DNA of 64,000 bases. Source: Leucobacter salsicius M1-8. GTDB lineage: Bacteria > Actinomycetota > Actinomycetes > Actinomycetales > Microbacteriaceae. The translations under genes were made by a program, and so were the position numbers. Shown here piece after piece: positions 26,022 through 34,890 of the stretch (position 1 is the stretch's first letter; every line of letters starts with the position of its first letter). The notes under the pieces were generated by a model, which did not search any database, was not told where the DNA came from, and saw only the letters and a program-made list of their open reading frames with translations. Location: the NCBI RefSeq assembly GCF_000350525.1, contig NZ_AOCN01000010.1, positions 103,001 through 167,000 on the forward strand. Reading direction: 5' to 3'.

Positions 26022-27512
26022 CTAGCCCCACTGCATCCACGTGGTCTTGTAATCCGTGTAGTTCTCGAGCGCGTGCACCGAGAGGTCACGCCCAAACCCC
26101 GACTGCTTGAAACCGCCAAACGGGGTCGTGAACCCGAGTGCGTCCACCGTGTTCACTGACACCGTGCCAGCGACGAGGCGCTGCGAGACCCGGTGTGCAC
26201 GCGAAAGGCTTCCGGTCCACAGTGAGGCCGCAAGACCGAACGGCGTCTCGTTTGCCTTCGCAATCGCTTCTTCCTCAGTATCGAAGGGGGTAACGACTGC
26301 GACGGGGCCAAAAATTTCTCGGGTGTGCACCTCGTGATCCGCCGCGACGTCGGTCACGATCGTCGGTTCGATGAACGCGCGTGAGCCGTTGATCTCGGGC
26401 CGCGCGCCACCGGCCACGATCGTGCCATCGCGGCGCGCATTCTCAATCGTCGCCCACACCGTATCTGCGTGCGCTTCTGACACCAGCGATCCGATGCCCG
26501 ATGCCGGATCGAGCGGGTCGCCGGGCGCGTATGCTTTGGCAGCCTCAACGTAGTGGGCCAAGAACTCCTCGTACACTGAGCGCTCGACGAAGATGCGTGA
26601 GTTGGCCGAACAGACCTCGCCCTGGTTGTAGAAACTACCAAACGCGGCCTTCGCTGCGGCGAGCTCCAGGTCGTCGCAGTCGGCAAAGACGAGATTGGAG
26701 CTCTTGCCACCGGCCTCGAGCGCGAGACGCTTCATGTTCGACTGGCCCGCATACTGCTGCAGCTGCTTCGCAACCTCGGTTGATCCAGTGAATGCGAGCA
26801 TGTCGACGTCCTCGTGCAGGGCGAGTGCCTTGCCCACGACGGAGCCGCGCCCCGTCACGACGTTGACGATACCCGCGGGAATTCCCGCCTGCACCGCCAA
26901 CTCCGCGAGCAGTAGCGTCGAGTGTGAGGCCTCGACGGGGGGCTTCACTACCACCGCGTTACCGGCAGCGAGCGCGGGGGCAAGCTTCCACGTCGCGATC
27001 TCGAGCGGGTAGTTCCAGGCGACGATGACGCCAATCACCCCCAGGGCCTCGCGCGTGACCAGAGCAGTCGATCCGGGAGGGGTCTGGGGAATCAGATCCT
27101 CCGTCTTCTCGATCGCCTCGCCGTAGAAACGGTACAGTGCGGCAGATCCGGGCGCATCAATTGTTGACGATTCGCGCACGGGCTTGCCCATGTCGATGGA
27201 GTCGTAGAGCGCGAACTCGTCAGCACGCTCCTCGATGAGGCGCGCCAGTTCGAGCAGTCGCTCGCGGCGGAACCCAGCGCCAGCGCGCGACCACTCCCCC
27301 GATTCGTAGGCGGCACGGGCCGCAGCGACCGCCGCGTCAACGTCCTCCTGCCCGCACTCGTGAATCTGTGAGATCTCGGTGCCCGTGGCCGGGTTCGTTT
27401 TGGCAATGGTCTTGCCCGTGCGAGCCTCAACGCGCACTCCGTTAATGACGGGGCGGCCGTCAAACTCGAGTGCTTCGGCGGCAGACTTCCACTGTGCAAA
27501 GCTGCGAGACAT
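26022..27512 (-). CDS. NAD(P)-dependent aldehyde dehydrogenase
   Basis: Oxidises an aldehyde to the acid, probably the semialdehyde formed by the neighbouring aminotransferase. The 496-aa protein is a full-length ALDH: GVIVAWNYPLEIATWKLAPAL, GSTEVAKQLQQYAG, catalytic Glu in LALEAGGKSSNLVF (about 265) and catalytic Cys in NQGEVCSANSR (about 299). The start is ATG 27512 with AGAGGAC upstream; a longer in-frame start would run into the M20 gene. It ends before the 152-base regulatory gap and follows the M20 gene by 49 bases, so it belongs to the ridA-DUF1028-M20 transcription unit. Confidence 0.93.
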   Translation of the reverse strand: MSRSFAQWKSAAEALEFDGRPVINGVRVEARTGKTIAKTNPATGTEISQIHECGQEDVDAAVAAARAAYESGEWSRAGAGFRRERLLELARLIEERADEFALYDSIDMGKPVRESSTIDAPGSAALYRFYGEAIEKTEDLIPQTPPGSTALVTREALGVIGVIVAWNYPLEIATWKLAPALAAGNAVVVKPPVEASHSTLLLAELAVQAGIPAGIVNVVTGRGSVVGKALALHEDVDMLAFTGSTEVAKQLQQYAGQSNMKRLALEAGGKSSNLVFADCDDLELAAAKAAFGSFYNQGEVCSANSRIFVERSVYEEFLAHYVEAAKAYAPGDPLDPASGIGSLVSEAHADTVWATIENARRDGTIVAGGARPEINGSRAFIEPTIVTDVAADHEVHTREIFGPVAVVTPFDTEEEAIAKANETPFGLAASLWTGSLSRAHRVSQRLVAGTVSVNTVDALGFTTPFGGFKQSGFGRDLSVHALENYTDYKTTWMQWG

Positions 27513-27561
27513 GGGGGTCCTCTTTCGTATTGAGAAAAGTAAAGTCGGGGAGATTGATGGA

Positions 27562-28698
27562 CTACCGGGTGCGCGCAAGCGCGACGTCGAGGGCCGTCCA
27601 GGCAAGCGCGAGTGCCCCCTCGCGCAGCGTCTGCTCGGCGGTTTCGCCGACGCAGGCGGCCGCGAACTCCAGCTGGTGGTTGCTGGCGGTGCCACCCACC
27701 CCGATGTAGGGGTGGATCGCGTTGACGACCTGGGACACGTTGCCCATATCGGTCGAGGCGCGGTTCATGGTGGCGGCCTCGGGCGCGACGTCAAAGTCGC
27801 GCCCCAGGGACACCGCGTTGGCGCGGTAGAGATCAAGCGCCTCCTCGTCGGTGCGCATCTCCGAGTAGCGCGCGCTCTCGGGAGTTACCGTGAGCGTCGC
27901 GCCCGTCGCGAGCGCGCCGGCTTCGAAGCACTTCAGCACGCGCTCTTCGAGGTCGAGCAACTGTTCCGTCGAGTCGGCGCGCACGTACCAGCGCCCCTCG
28001 GTACGCTCGGGGATCGCGTTGGGTGCCTCTCCGCCTCGCGTCTGCACGCCGTGCACCCGCACGCCGTCGGGTAGTTGCTGCCGCAGCAGAGAAATGCTGA
28101 GTTGCGCGATCAAGAACGCATCGTTGGCGTTCACGCCGCGCTCGGGATAAGCCGCCGCGTGGGCCGCCTTTCCGTCGTACTGGACGTGCCAGTGCGCAAC
28201 GGCGAACGGCCGCGCCTCGGCGACGTCGACCGGTGCGGGATGGGCCATGAGAGCGAAATCGAGGTTTCCGAATGCACCGCGCTCGAGCAGCTCAATCTTG
28301 CCGCCCCCGCCTTCTTCGGCCGGAGTACCGATGACCTCGATCGTCAGTCCAGCGACGCTCGCCACCTCTGAGAGAGCGATCGCGCCGCCCACCGACATCG
28401 CAGAAATCAGATTGTGGCCGCACGCGTGACCGAGTCCGGGCAGCGCGTCATACTCGGCCATAAATCCGACGGTGAAGGGGCCGGATCCGAGCATCGCCCG
28501 AAACGCCGTCTCGAGCCCAAGGTACGGCTGCTCGATCTCGAAGCCGTGGGCGGCGAGCACCGCCGCTACGGCTGCCGACGAGCGGTGCTCCTGCCAGCCC
28601 AGTTCGGGGTCGGCGTGCAAACGATTCGACAGCGAGACGAGCTCGGCGTCGACAGCGGCGCATCGCTCCCGCACCCGTTCCTTCAGATCGCTATTCAT
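27562..28698 (-). CDS. M20-family amidohydrolase (AbgB-like)
   Basis: Zinc-dependent cytoplasmic amidase/peptidase of 378 aa, close to the M20D group that includes the p-aminobenzoyl-glutamate hydrolase subunit AbgB. Metal-site motifs are LHADPELGWQEH, AEYDALPGLGHACGHN (about 83-98) and GTPAEEGGGGK (about 122-132). A dimerisation domain lies in the middle (HWHVQYDGKAAHAA). ATG 28698 overlaps the end of the DUF1028 gene by 8 bases. It probably releases an amino compound from an amide, feeding the aminotransferase. Confidence 0.88.
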   Translation of the reverse strand: MNSDLKERVRERCAAVDAELVSLSNRLHADPELGWQEHRSSAAVAAVLAAHGFEIEQPYLGLETAFRAMLGSGPFTVGFMAEYDALPGLGHACGHNLISAMSVGGAIALSEVASVAGLTIEVIGTPAEEGGGGKIELLERGAFGNLDFALMAHPAPVDVAEARPFAVAHWHVQYDGKAAHAAAYPERGVNANDAFLIAQLSISLLRQQLPDGVRVHGVQTRGGEAPNAIPERTEGRWYVRADSTEQLLDLEERVLKCFEAGALATGATLTVTPESARYSEMRTDEEALDLYRANAVSLGRDFDVAPEAATMNRASTDMGNVSQVVNAIHPYIGVGGTASNHQLEFAAACVGETAEQTLREGALALAWTALDVALARTR

Positions 28699-29368
28699 CG
28701 CCCGGTACTCCGTACGATGGCGCCGCGACGGGGTTCAGGCCACGGTTTGTGTAATCATCTCGCTGCGGCAGCCACTCAGCGAGCGTGCGACCCAGGTCTT
28801 CGATGGGTGTCTCCGACCAGTCGACGCGCAGGTCGGTGACCCGCCAGCCCGCATTGCTCACGACTGAGATTCCCGCGGAGTGCACGGGCCCCTCCTCTCC
28901 GCCAGCCGCGATGGCAGCCTGCAGCGCTGCGAAGAGGCGCTCTTCGATCCTGCCTGGAGCCGACAGCGCCGTGTCGACGAGCGCGTCGAGCACGTCGAGG
29001 CTCGCGAGCATGTTGCCAGCGGCGACAGCGTTCTCACGTTCGGCCGAGCCAAAGATGCCGAGCGCGCGACCACCGGAATGAACGGCGGTGCGTCCGTCGG
29101 CATCGAGCACGAGCAGCTGACGGTAGTCGATTGTCTCCGGATCGGCAGAGCTGACCACCGCCGTAACCGCCTCGGCGGCACTTGATCCGGATCGAAGCTG
29201 CTCGATCAGCGCCGGGCCAAGCCGCGGGTCTGTCACATTTTGCGAGTGGGCACCGCCGACGCCGTCGGCGAGGTTGACGCAGCGGGCAGCCACCGCGGGC
29301 GAGGAGGAAGAGATTGCCGATCCGAACTCGCCAGTCTCGGGATCGCGCAGGATCAGCGAGAAAGTCAC
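28691..29368 (-). CDS. DUF1028 protein (predicted Ntn hydrolase)
   Basis: Predicted N-terminal-nucleophile hydrolase of 225 aa. GTG 29368 gives M-T-F-S-L-I-L-R-D, so removal of Met exposes Thr as nucleophile, as expected for the family. Further family motifs are EFGSAISSSSPAVAARC and GGAHSQNVTDPRLG. GTGA overlap with ridA and an 8-base overlap with the M20 gene show tight coupling. The natural substrate of DUF1028 enzymes is not established; an amide or acyl bond is likely. Longer in-frame starts are rejected because they overlap ridA completely. Confidence 0.85.
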   Translation of the reverse strand: MTFSLILRDPETGEFGSAISSSSPAVAARCVNLADGVGGAHSQNVTDPRLGPALIEQLRSGSSAAEAVTAVVSSADPETIDYRQLLVLDADGRTAVHSGGRALGIFGSAERENAVAAGNMLASLDVLDALVDTALSAPGRIEERLFAALQAAIAAGGEEGPVHSAGISVVSNAGWRVTDLRVDWSETPIEDLGRTLAEWLPQRDDYTNRGLNPVAAPSYGVPGDE

Positions 29369-29793
29369 GCCGACACCTCGCTGATCACGGCGGTCGCGTC
29401 GATTTCGACAAGCCACTCCGGGCGGGCGAGTGCCTGCACCACGATGCCGGTCGACACGGGGTAGACGCCCTTGAGCCACTTGCCAACGACCCGATAGACA
29501 TCTTCGCGGTATCGCGGGTCGATGATGTAGATCGTGACCTTCACGATGTCTTCGAGGCGACTGCCTGCCTCGTCGAGCAGCAGCTTGATGTTGGCCATTG
29601 CCTTCTCGGTCTGTGCCGTGACATCCCCAATACCCACCGATTCGCGGGTGTCGAGATCCTGCCCGATCTGACCCCGCAGATACACGACGCCGTTCGCAAC
29701 TACTGCCTGGCAGAGGTCGTTGTCGAGATTCTGCTCGGGGTACGTCACTTTGGTGTTGAACTTCCTCAACCGCAGATGCGTCGGCTCGGCCAC
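29365..29793 (-). CDS. RidA-family protein
   Basis: Small protein of 142 aa of the YjgF/YER057c/UK114 (RidA) family, which deaminates reactive enamines/imines or acts in related ring-opening chemistry. The C-terminal family motif is present as PVSTGIVVQALARPEWLVEIDATAV, with the conserved Arg in ALARPEW (about residue 127). GTG 29793 has a strong GAGGAGG. It is the first gene of ridA-DUF1028-M20-ALDH and is divergent from the LysR regulator across 135 bases. Its presence suggests an imine intermediate in the pathway. Confidence 0.9.
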   Translation of the reverse strand: MAEPTHLRLRKFNTKVTYPEQNLDNDLCQAVVANGVVYLRGQIGQDLDTRESVGIGDVTAQTEKAMANIKLLLDEAGSRLEDIVKVTIYIIDPRYREDVYRVVGKWLKGVYPVSTGIVVQALARPEWLVEIDATAVISEVSA

Positions 29794-29861
29794 GGGGTCC
29801 TCCTCATTGAGTGGGCGGTGCGCAAATTGCGCTTCAGGACTATTGTTCGGGGTAAAGATGT

Positions 29862-29874
29862 ATCTGTAAAATAG
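29862..29874. promoter_or_regulatory. ATCTGTAAAATAG box in the ridA/LysR gap
   Basis: The box lies in the 135-base divergent region and differs by one base from ATCGGTAAAATAG at 25942-25954. Both stand in AT-rich stretches before operons of the same catabolic cluster. It is a candidate LysR-type binding site. Confidence 0.5.
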
Positions 29875-29928
29875 TCAAAACCTAAACAGGCAATCAGCAA
29901 ATCAGATTGACCGGAAGGACGCAACGCA

Positions 29929-30840
29929 ATGGCGCAACGCTTCTCCATCACCCTCACGCAGCTGAACTACTTCGCCGAGTGCGCGAAAACGCTCAACATG
30001 ACCGCGGCAAGCCAAGAACTGCACGTGGCCCAGTCCGCGATCTCAACCGCGATCTCTCATCTGGAGAAAGCGCTCGGTGCCGCACTATTCATCAGGCAAC
30101 ACTCAAAGGGCCTTATTTTGACCAAGGCGGGCGAGAGCCTGCTGCGCGATTCGCAGCGCATCTTTGGTCTACTCACCGACGCGATTGAAGACATTCGGGC
30201 TGATCAAGACCAGGTGCGCGGCACCATCACGATAGCGTGCTTCAACACTCTCGCCCCGTTCATGCAACCGCAACTGCTGGGTCTGCTGCAGCAGAAGCAT
30301 CCCGACCTCACCGTCGACATTCTCGAGGGTGACTATGAGGAATGTATCGCCGCGCTGCGAGGCGGGCGTGCAGAAGTCGCACTGATGTACAACCTCACCA
30401 ATGCAGAGGGCATCAACCACCAAGTTCTCGGCCATGTGCGCCCCCACGTCGTATTGCACGCCGAGCACGCGCTGGCCTCGCGCAAGGAAATCGCGCTCAC
30501 CGAGCTCGCTGACGAGCCGTTCGTCCTGCTCGATCTCCCCGACAGCAACGACTACTTTCTGGGCATGCTGCGCCAGCAGGGACTCACGCCCAACATCAAA
30601 TTCCGCACGTCGAGCTATGAGACCGTGCGATCCCTTGTCGCAACCGGACTTGGGTTCTCGATCCTGAATCAGCGGCCACTGATCAGTGAAACCTACTCGG
30701 GCAACCGCACTGTCGTAGTCGAGATCAGCGATCAAGTGCCCAGCCTCGGGGTATCAGTTTCGTCCCTTGCACAGATGGAGCGATCCGCGAGGGCCGCGGC
30801 CGTCGCAGAGGCTGTGCGCGAGATTATGGCAGGGAGATAG
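29929..30840 (+). CDS. LysR-type transcriptional regulator
   Basis: DNA-binding regulator of 303 aa: winged HTH at about 8-67 (LTQLNYFAECAKTLNMTAAS, AQSAISTAISHLEKALG), then a periplasmic-binding-protein-like effector domain (ITIACFNTLAPFMQPQLL onward). ATG 29929 follows GGAAGGA. It is divergent from the ridA operon and very probably its activator. Shared boxes before the aminotransferase and permease genes suggest it also governs them. Confidence 0.92.
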   Translation: MAQRFSITLTQLNYFAECAKTLNMTAASQELHVAQSAISTAISHLEKALGAALFIRQHSKGLILTKAGESLLRDSQRIFGLLTDAIEDIRADQDQVRGTITIACFNTLAPFMQPQLLGLLQQKHPDLTVDILEGDYEECIAALRGGRAEVALMYNLTNAEGINHQVLGHVRPHVVLHAEHALASRKEIALTELADEPFVLLDLPDSNDYFLGMLRQQGLTPNIKFRTSSYETVRSLVATGLGFSILNQRPLISETYSGNRTVVVEISDQVPSLGVSVSSLAQMERSARAAAVAEAVREIMAGR

Positions 30841-31090
30841 CACCGTCCAGTGCACCCAGATTCCCCTCGCCTGTTGTCATGTGAATTTTCGATTGCGGCA
30901 GGTCAAGGCATCTCTGAATTCGATTCAGTGGACCGCGAACGTGTATTGGCCAACCTGCCCCCCGCTCCTGTTTGCTTGTGAATACCCGGGGTGACCGCAC
31001 CAGTCGCACCCAGAGCGGGTCGCACCAGCAAACGGCGAAGTTTGCGCGGCCCCACGGGCTGAACAAGCTATTTCGAGCGGAGTACGAAGC

Positions 31091-32431
31091 ATGTCGACCC
31101 AAGAGATCGAGGTCACCGAAGTCCTCGTAGTGGGCGCTGGCCAGGCCGGCGTGGCCATGAGTGAGCACCTGACCACCCGCGGGATCCCCCACATCGTGCT
31201 CGAGCGCAGCCGCATCGCTGAGCGCTGGCGTACCGAGCGTTGGGACTCTCTTGTCGCCAATGGCCCCGCCTGGCATGACCGTTTTCCTGGTCTCGCCTTC
31301 GAGGGCGTCGACCCCGACGATTTTGCAACCAAGGACCAAGTCGCCGACTATTTTGAGGCCTACGCCGCCAAGATGAATGCTCCGATCCGGTGCGGCGTGG
31401 AAGTTACCACAGTGCGCAAGAACGAGGGCGGCCCTGGCTTCATTGCCGAAACCTCCGTAGGCAAGATTCAGGCGCGCTATGTCGTGGCGGCAACGGGTGC
31501 GTTTCAGAACCCCTCGATCCCCCCGATCGTGCCGGCAGAATCCGGCGTAGAGCAGATTCATTCGAGTCAGTACCGTAACCCCGGCCAGCTGCCCGAGGGT
31601 GGCGTGCTCGTGGTGGGCGCGGGCTCCTCGGGCGTGCAGATCGCGAATGAGCTGCGCAATTCGGGTCGCGCGGTGCATCTCGCGGTCGGCCCGCACGACC
31701 GCCCGCCGCAGCGCTACCGTGGCCGCGGCTTCGTCTGGTGGCTCGGGGTGCTCGGCAAGTGGGAGGCCGCGGCTCCCCCGCAGGGTGCCGAGCACGTCAC
31801 CATCGCGGTGAGCGGTGCCGATGGCGGCCGCACCATCGACTTCCGCGACCTCGCGGCGAACGGCATCACGCTCGTGGGTCGCGCAAACGGGTTTGAGAAC
31901 GGCTCCGTCAAATTCGGCACTGACCTCGCCGCCAATATCCATCGCGGCGACGAGAACTATCTGTCGACCCTGCGCGAGGCCGACGAGTTCATCGCACGCA
32001 ACGGTCTCGATCTACCCGCCGAGCCCGAGGCACATGTGCTTGGACCGGATCCTGCCTGCGTCACTGACCCCGTACTCGAGGTCGACCTTGCCGAGGCGGG
32101 CATCACCTCGATCGTGTGGGCCACCGGGTTTAAGACCGATTACAGCTGGCTGCAGGTTGACGCGTTCGACGAGAATGGCCGCCCGCAGCAGCAGCGCGGT
32201 GTTTCCTCCGAGGCCGGCATCTACTTCCTCGGTCTGCCGTGGCAGTCGCGCCGCGGTTCGAGTTTCATCTGGGGCGTCTGGCATGATGCCAACTACCTCG
32301 CCGACCAGATCCAGATTCAGCGCGGATACCTCGAGTACGAGGGCGACGGGTTCCCGTCCGAGCGGCACGCGCTCGCGCAGCCGGCAGTCGCCCCCGCTGC
32401 CACCATCACGGAGCAGCTCGCGCACGTGTAG
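31091..32431 (+). CDS. Flavin-containing monooxygenase-like NAD(P)/FAD oxidoreductase
   Basis: Group B flavoprotein monooxygenase-like protein of 446 aa. The FAD motif is LVVGAGQAGVAMSEHL (about 12-27), and the NADPH motif VLVVGAGSSGVQIANEL (about 173-189). Late in the chain ATGF (IVWATGFKTDYSW) marks the family. Close relatives act on small N- or S-compounds or indoles; the substrate here is unknown. ATG 31091 follows CGGAG. The gene stands alone: a 250-base region separates it from the LysR gene, and a strong hairpin follows. The upstream region shows no recognisable operator. Confidence 0.87.
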   Translation: MSTQEIEVTEVLVVGAGQAGVAMSEHLTTRGIPHIVLERSRIAERWRTERWDSLVANGPAWHDRFPGLAFEGVDPDDFATKDQVADYFEAYAAKMNAPIRCGVEVTTVRKNEGGPGFIAETSVGKIQARYVVAATGAFQNPSIPPIVPAESGVEQIHSSQYRNPGQLPEGGVLVVGAGSSGVQIANELRNSGRAVHLAVGPHDRPPQRYRGRGFVWWLGVLGKWEAAAPPQGAEHVTIAVSGADGGRTIDFRDLAANGITLVGRANGFENGSVKFGTDLAANIHRGDENYLSTLREADEFIARNGLDLPAEPEAHVLGPDPACVTDPVLEVDLAEAGITSIVWATGFKTDYSWLQVDAFDENGRPQQQRGVSSEAGIYFLGLPWQSRRGSSFIWGVWHDANYLADQIQIQRGYLEYEGDGFPSERHALAQPAVAPAATITEQLAHV

Positions 32432-32437
32432 TGAGCG

Positions 32438-32475
32438 GCGCTGCGCAAGAGGCGGGGTCGCCTCTTGCGCAGCGC
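32438..32475. terminator. Bidirectional hairpin between FMO and Dabb genes
   Basis: A perfect 17-bp stem (32438-32454 with 32459-32475) has a GGGT loop between convergent genes, 6 bases after the monooxygenase stop. It is GC-rich with no U-run. Confidence 0.7.
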
Positions 32476-32503
32476 GATCCGGAACAAGCCCGGTATCAGA
32501 AAA

Positions 32504-32806
32504 CTACAGTGTGAAGTCCGTTGCGACCCGACCCACCGCGTGGCGCTTCACGACGGCGCCCGCCGCGACGTGCTCGGGGTGCGGAGCGTACTCGGCAAGG
32601 CCGGCCGCGTCGTCGAAGTCAACGATCAGCGTGAGGTCCCAGTTGTCACCATCGAACAGCTCGTTGCGGTGCACCGACAGCGCGCGCACGCTCGGCACGA
32701 GCTCTGCCAGCGGCGTCAGAGCGGAGCCGATCTCGGCGGCCTGGGCATCGCGAGCCTCGCGGGTCTCGCCGCTCAGCTTCCAGCTCACAATATGGCGCAG
32801 GGTCAT
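32504..32806 (-). CDS. Dabb (stress-responsive A/B barrel) protein
   Basis: Cytoplasmic dimeric alpha/beta-barrel protein of 100 aa. Family marks are the start MTLRHIVSWKLSG and the ending YAPHPEHVAAGAVVKRHA with a conserved HP-H motif. Some Dabb proteins are cyclases or stress proteins; no specific role can be read here. ATG 32806 follows GAGAGGAA. It lies 38 bases after the DUF998 gene, possibly in one transcript. Confidence 0.88.
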   Translation of the reverse strand: MTLRHIVSWKLSGETREARDAQAAEIGSALTPLAELVPSVRALSVHRNELFDGDNWDLTLIVDFDDAAGLAEYAPHPEHVAAGAVVKRHAVGRVATDFTL

Positions 32807-32844
32807 GGTGTTCCTCTCAGGTAAGTGGGTGGCGTGGCAGCGCG

Positions 32845-33519
32845 CTACCGGGCGGTCGGAACTGCGTCTCGACGATAGCTGGCGACAAGCAAGGACGCTC
32901 CCACAATGACACTCCAGATCGTAAGCGTATCGAAAGCGATGCGCTCAGACACACCGAGGCCAAGTCCGAGCGGCGCTTCCCCCGCCACCACCCCCAGAAA
33001 GAGCGCAAAGCCCACCACTGACACGATGCCTGCGGCAACGGTGACGCGCGGCACCAGTCTGGGCACGCTCGTATTCCAGGTCGCACATGCCAGAAAGGCC
33101 ATGCCCACCCACTGCAGTGGCGCTTGAACAAGGGCCAAGAGATTGTGTAGCTCCGGGTCGGTGTCCCACGGGACCAGGCCGACGCCCACGACTCCGAGGC
33201 CACCAAGCATGAGGAACACCGAGGCCGCCCTGCCGCTTCGCCGCCGGGGCCAGAATGACCATAACAGCAACGCACCCAGCGCGAGCAGCAAGCCGCTCAC
33301 AATGGTGGCGGCATTGGCCAGGACAAACCAAGGCGAGCATACGTAGCGCTCGACGCGGGCGCCCGCATCGGCGATCCCGCACATCGTGGACCCGAGGTCG
33401 CTGATGAGGTGCGATCCCCACCGATAGGGTCGCGGCCACTGTGCGGCCACCAGCAGTTGGGCGGGAAGCATCAAGGCGGCGAGCACCCAGCTCCATGCCG
33501 CGATCCGGAGTTTATTCAC
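32845..33519 (-). CDS. DUF998 membrane protein
   Basis: Integral membrane protein of 224 aa with about six hydrophobic segments, function unknown. The DUF998 signature is visible in the first loop: RWGSHLISDLGSTMCG, then a Cys near residue 60 in RYVCSPWFV. GTG 33519 is the likely start, with the first helix beginning at residue 7. Its DNA is ordinary for the window. Confidence 0.83.
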   Translation of the reverse strand: MNKLRIAAWSWVLAALMLPAQLLVAAQWPRPYRWGSHLISDLGSTMCGIADAGARVERYVCSPWFVLANAATIVSGLLLALGALLLWSFWPRRRSGRAASVFLMLGGLGVVGVGLVPWDTDPELHNLLALVQAPLQWVGMAFLACATWNTSVPRLVPRVTVAAGIVSVVGFALFLGVVAGEAPLGLGLGVSERIAFDTLTIWSVIVGASLLVASYRRDAVPTAR

Positions 33520-33594
33520 CCCCAGACCCTATTACACAGTCGTAGCCATTCTGGCATCGAACGAACCCACGTTAGGCCTTCTCGACCGGCGGGG

Positions 33595-33888
33595 CTAGCC
33601 GCGGCGAAAGATGCCGAGCGGACCAGCAGCTTGGCGCTCGATCGCGGCCGTCAGCTTCGCAGCGTCCACGCGCCAAATGGAGTGACGCTTGGTGCCGATC
33701 AGCACCACCGGGATGTTCTCCGAGTGCTTTCGCGCGAGCGCCGCATCCTCGAGAATATTGAGCTCAACGAGCGTCGTGTCGACACCGCGCGCAGCCAAAT
33801 CGGCACGCACCGCCTCGACCACCGCGCGAGCGTCGTCGCACAGGTGGCAGCCGGGCTTGCCAATCAGGGTGATCTCTACTGTGCTCAC
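33595..33888 (-). CDS. Glutaredoxin-family thiol protein (DUF836)
   Basis: Small cytoplasmic redox protein of 97 aa with a glutaredoxin fold: beta strand ITLIGKPGCHLCDDA, the CxxC at residues 12-15, and cis-Pro in SENIPVVLIG. GTG 33888 (MSTVEITLIG) is chosen because the fold begins there; longer in-frame starts add an unconserved tail. Its partner is unknown. Mycoredoxin-like or uncharacterised thiol exchange is most likely in an actinobacterium. Confidence 0.82.
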   Translation of the reverse strand: MSTVEITLIGKPGCHLCDDARAVVEAVRADLAARGVDTTLVELNILEDAALARKHSENIPVVLIGTKRHSIWRVDAAKLTAAIERQAAGPLGIFRRG

Positions 33889-34006
33889 AAGCTTCAATTC
33901 TACGGACCCGGAGTTCGTCACCAGAGCAGGGACGGTACGGGGAAAGCAAAAGGCGCCGAGTCCGAAGACCCGACGCCCACCGTCGATCGCGCGTTACGCG
34001 CCTCGA

Positions 34007-34105
34007 CTACTTCTTGTTGCGACGCTGGTGACGCGTCTTACGAAGCAGTTTGCGGTGCTTCTTCTTGGACATACGCTTGCGGCGCTTCTTAATTACTGAA
34101 CCCAC
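34007..34105 (-). CDS. Ribosomal protein bS22 (AURKAIP1/COX24-domain protein)
   Basis: Very small basic protein of 32 aa read from GTG 34105 to TAG 34007: it starts [19 protein letters not shown] and ends with R-R-N-K-K. This is the actinobacterial small-subunit protein bS22, which sits in the 30S decoding region. Nearly every second residue is Lys or Arg. It is too short to be found by ordinary ORF calling. It lies between the glutaredoxin and ArsR genes on the same strand. Confidence 0.93.
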   Translation of the reverse strand: MGSVIKKRRKRMSKKKHRKLLRKTRHQRRNKK

Positions 34106-34261
34106 GGTCACCTCACAACGTCTAAAGGGCCGTCGGATTCGGGGCCCACAAAACACTTATCCTACCCGACTGCCCCGGCCCAGCGCGAATTCACGGGCGA
34201 ACTCGCCGCAAATTATTGAGAAAACGGGGCGATTGCGCGATCCGGATCACGCGGCGAGAGT

Positions 34262-34741
34262 TCAGGTACGCAGCTTGAAGCGTGCGACGAGTTCCTTCAC
34301 GCGGGTCTCAGCACGAGCGGCTGCGCGTCCGATGCGCTCGGCTGCGGCGGCAGCCTCCTCGGGGAGCACCTCTTCGCCTTCAACATCGAGAAAGGAGTCG
34401 TCAGACCCGGGACCCTCGACGCGCTCGCCCGTCTCCGACAGATATTCGACCGTCACCTCGGTGTCGAACCCCGCGGTGAGGAAGGGAATCACAAAGTCCT
34501 CAACCATTTCGAGGGGCTCGGCATTCAGCGTGTAGAGGCGATGCTGGCCGTCTTCACGCACGGTGACGAGCTCTGCCTCGCGCAGCACCTTCAGGTGCTT
34601 GGAGACGGTGGGCTGACTGATCTCAAGTTGCGCAACGATTTCGGACACGCTCATTTCGGCGTCCGTGCGGTGCCGCTCGAGCAGCGCCTGCAGGATGTCG
34701 CGCCGCGTTTGATCGGCGATGACTCCGAAAATGTCTGGCAT
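34262..34741 (-). CDS. ArsR-family winged-helix repressor
   Basis: Regulator of 159 aa. The DNA-binding domain is residues 1-85 (DQTRRDILQALLERH; recognition helix SQPTVSKHLKVLREAELV). The C-terminal part is acidic then basic (EEAAAAAERIGRAAARAETRVKEL), a likely helix. The recognition region lacks the metal-binding ELCVCDL type motif, so it probably senses something other than arsenic. ATG 34741 is preferred over longer in-frame starts because the HTH fold begins at once. It is divergent from the K+ transporter genes by 149 bases. Confidence 0.88.
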   Translation of the reverse strand: MPDIFGVIADQTRRDILQALLERHRTDAEMSVSEIVAQLEISQPTVSKHLKVLREAELVTVREDGQHRLYTLNAEPLEMVEDFVIPFLTAGFDTEVTVEYLSETGERVEGPGSDDSFLDVEGEEVLPEEAAAAAERIGRAAARAETRVKELVARFKLRT

Positions 34742-34890
34742 ACCTTCAGCGTAGTCGACGCGCCCCGCCTTATCGCGTAGCGTGCCAGGCGACTTCCCAC
34801 CCGCGCGTGCCCTGTGTAGCATGAAGCTTCTGGGTGCAAGCATGTTGAGCCCACGATGAGTCTCGCGCGAGTGCGCAGAAAGAAGTTGCT

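Noticed and set aside
30767..30994. Possible small gene (75 codons) after the LysR gene
   Set aside because: It overlaps the LysR end, has no ribosome site and no recognisable motif.
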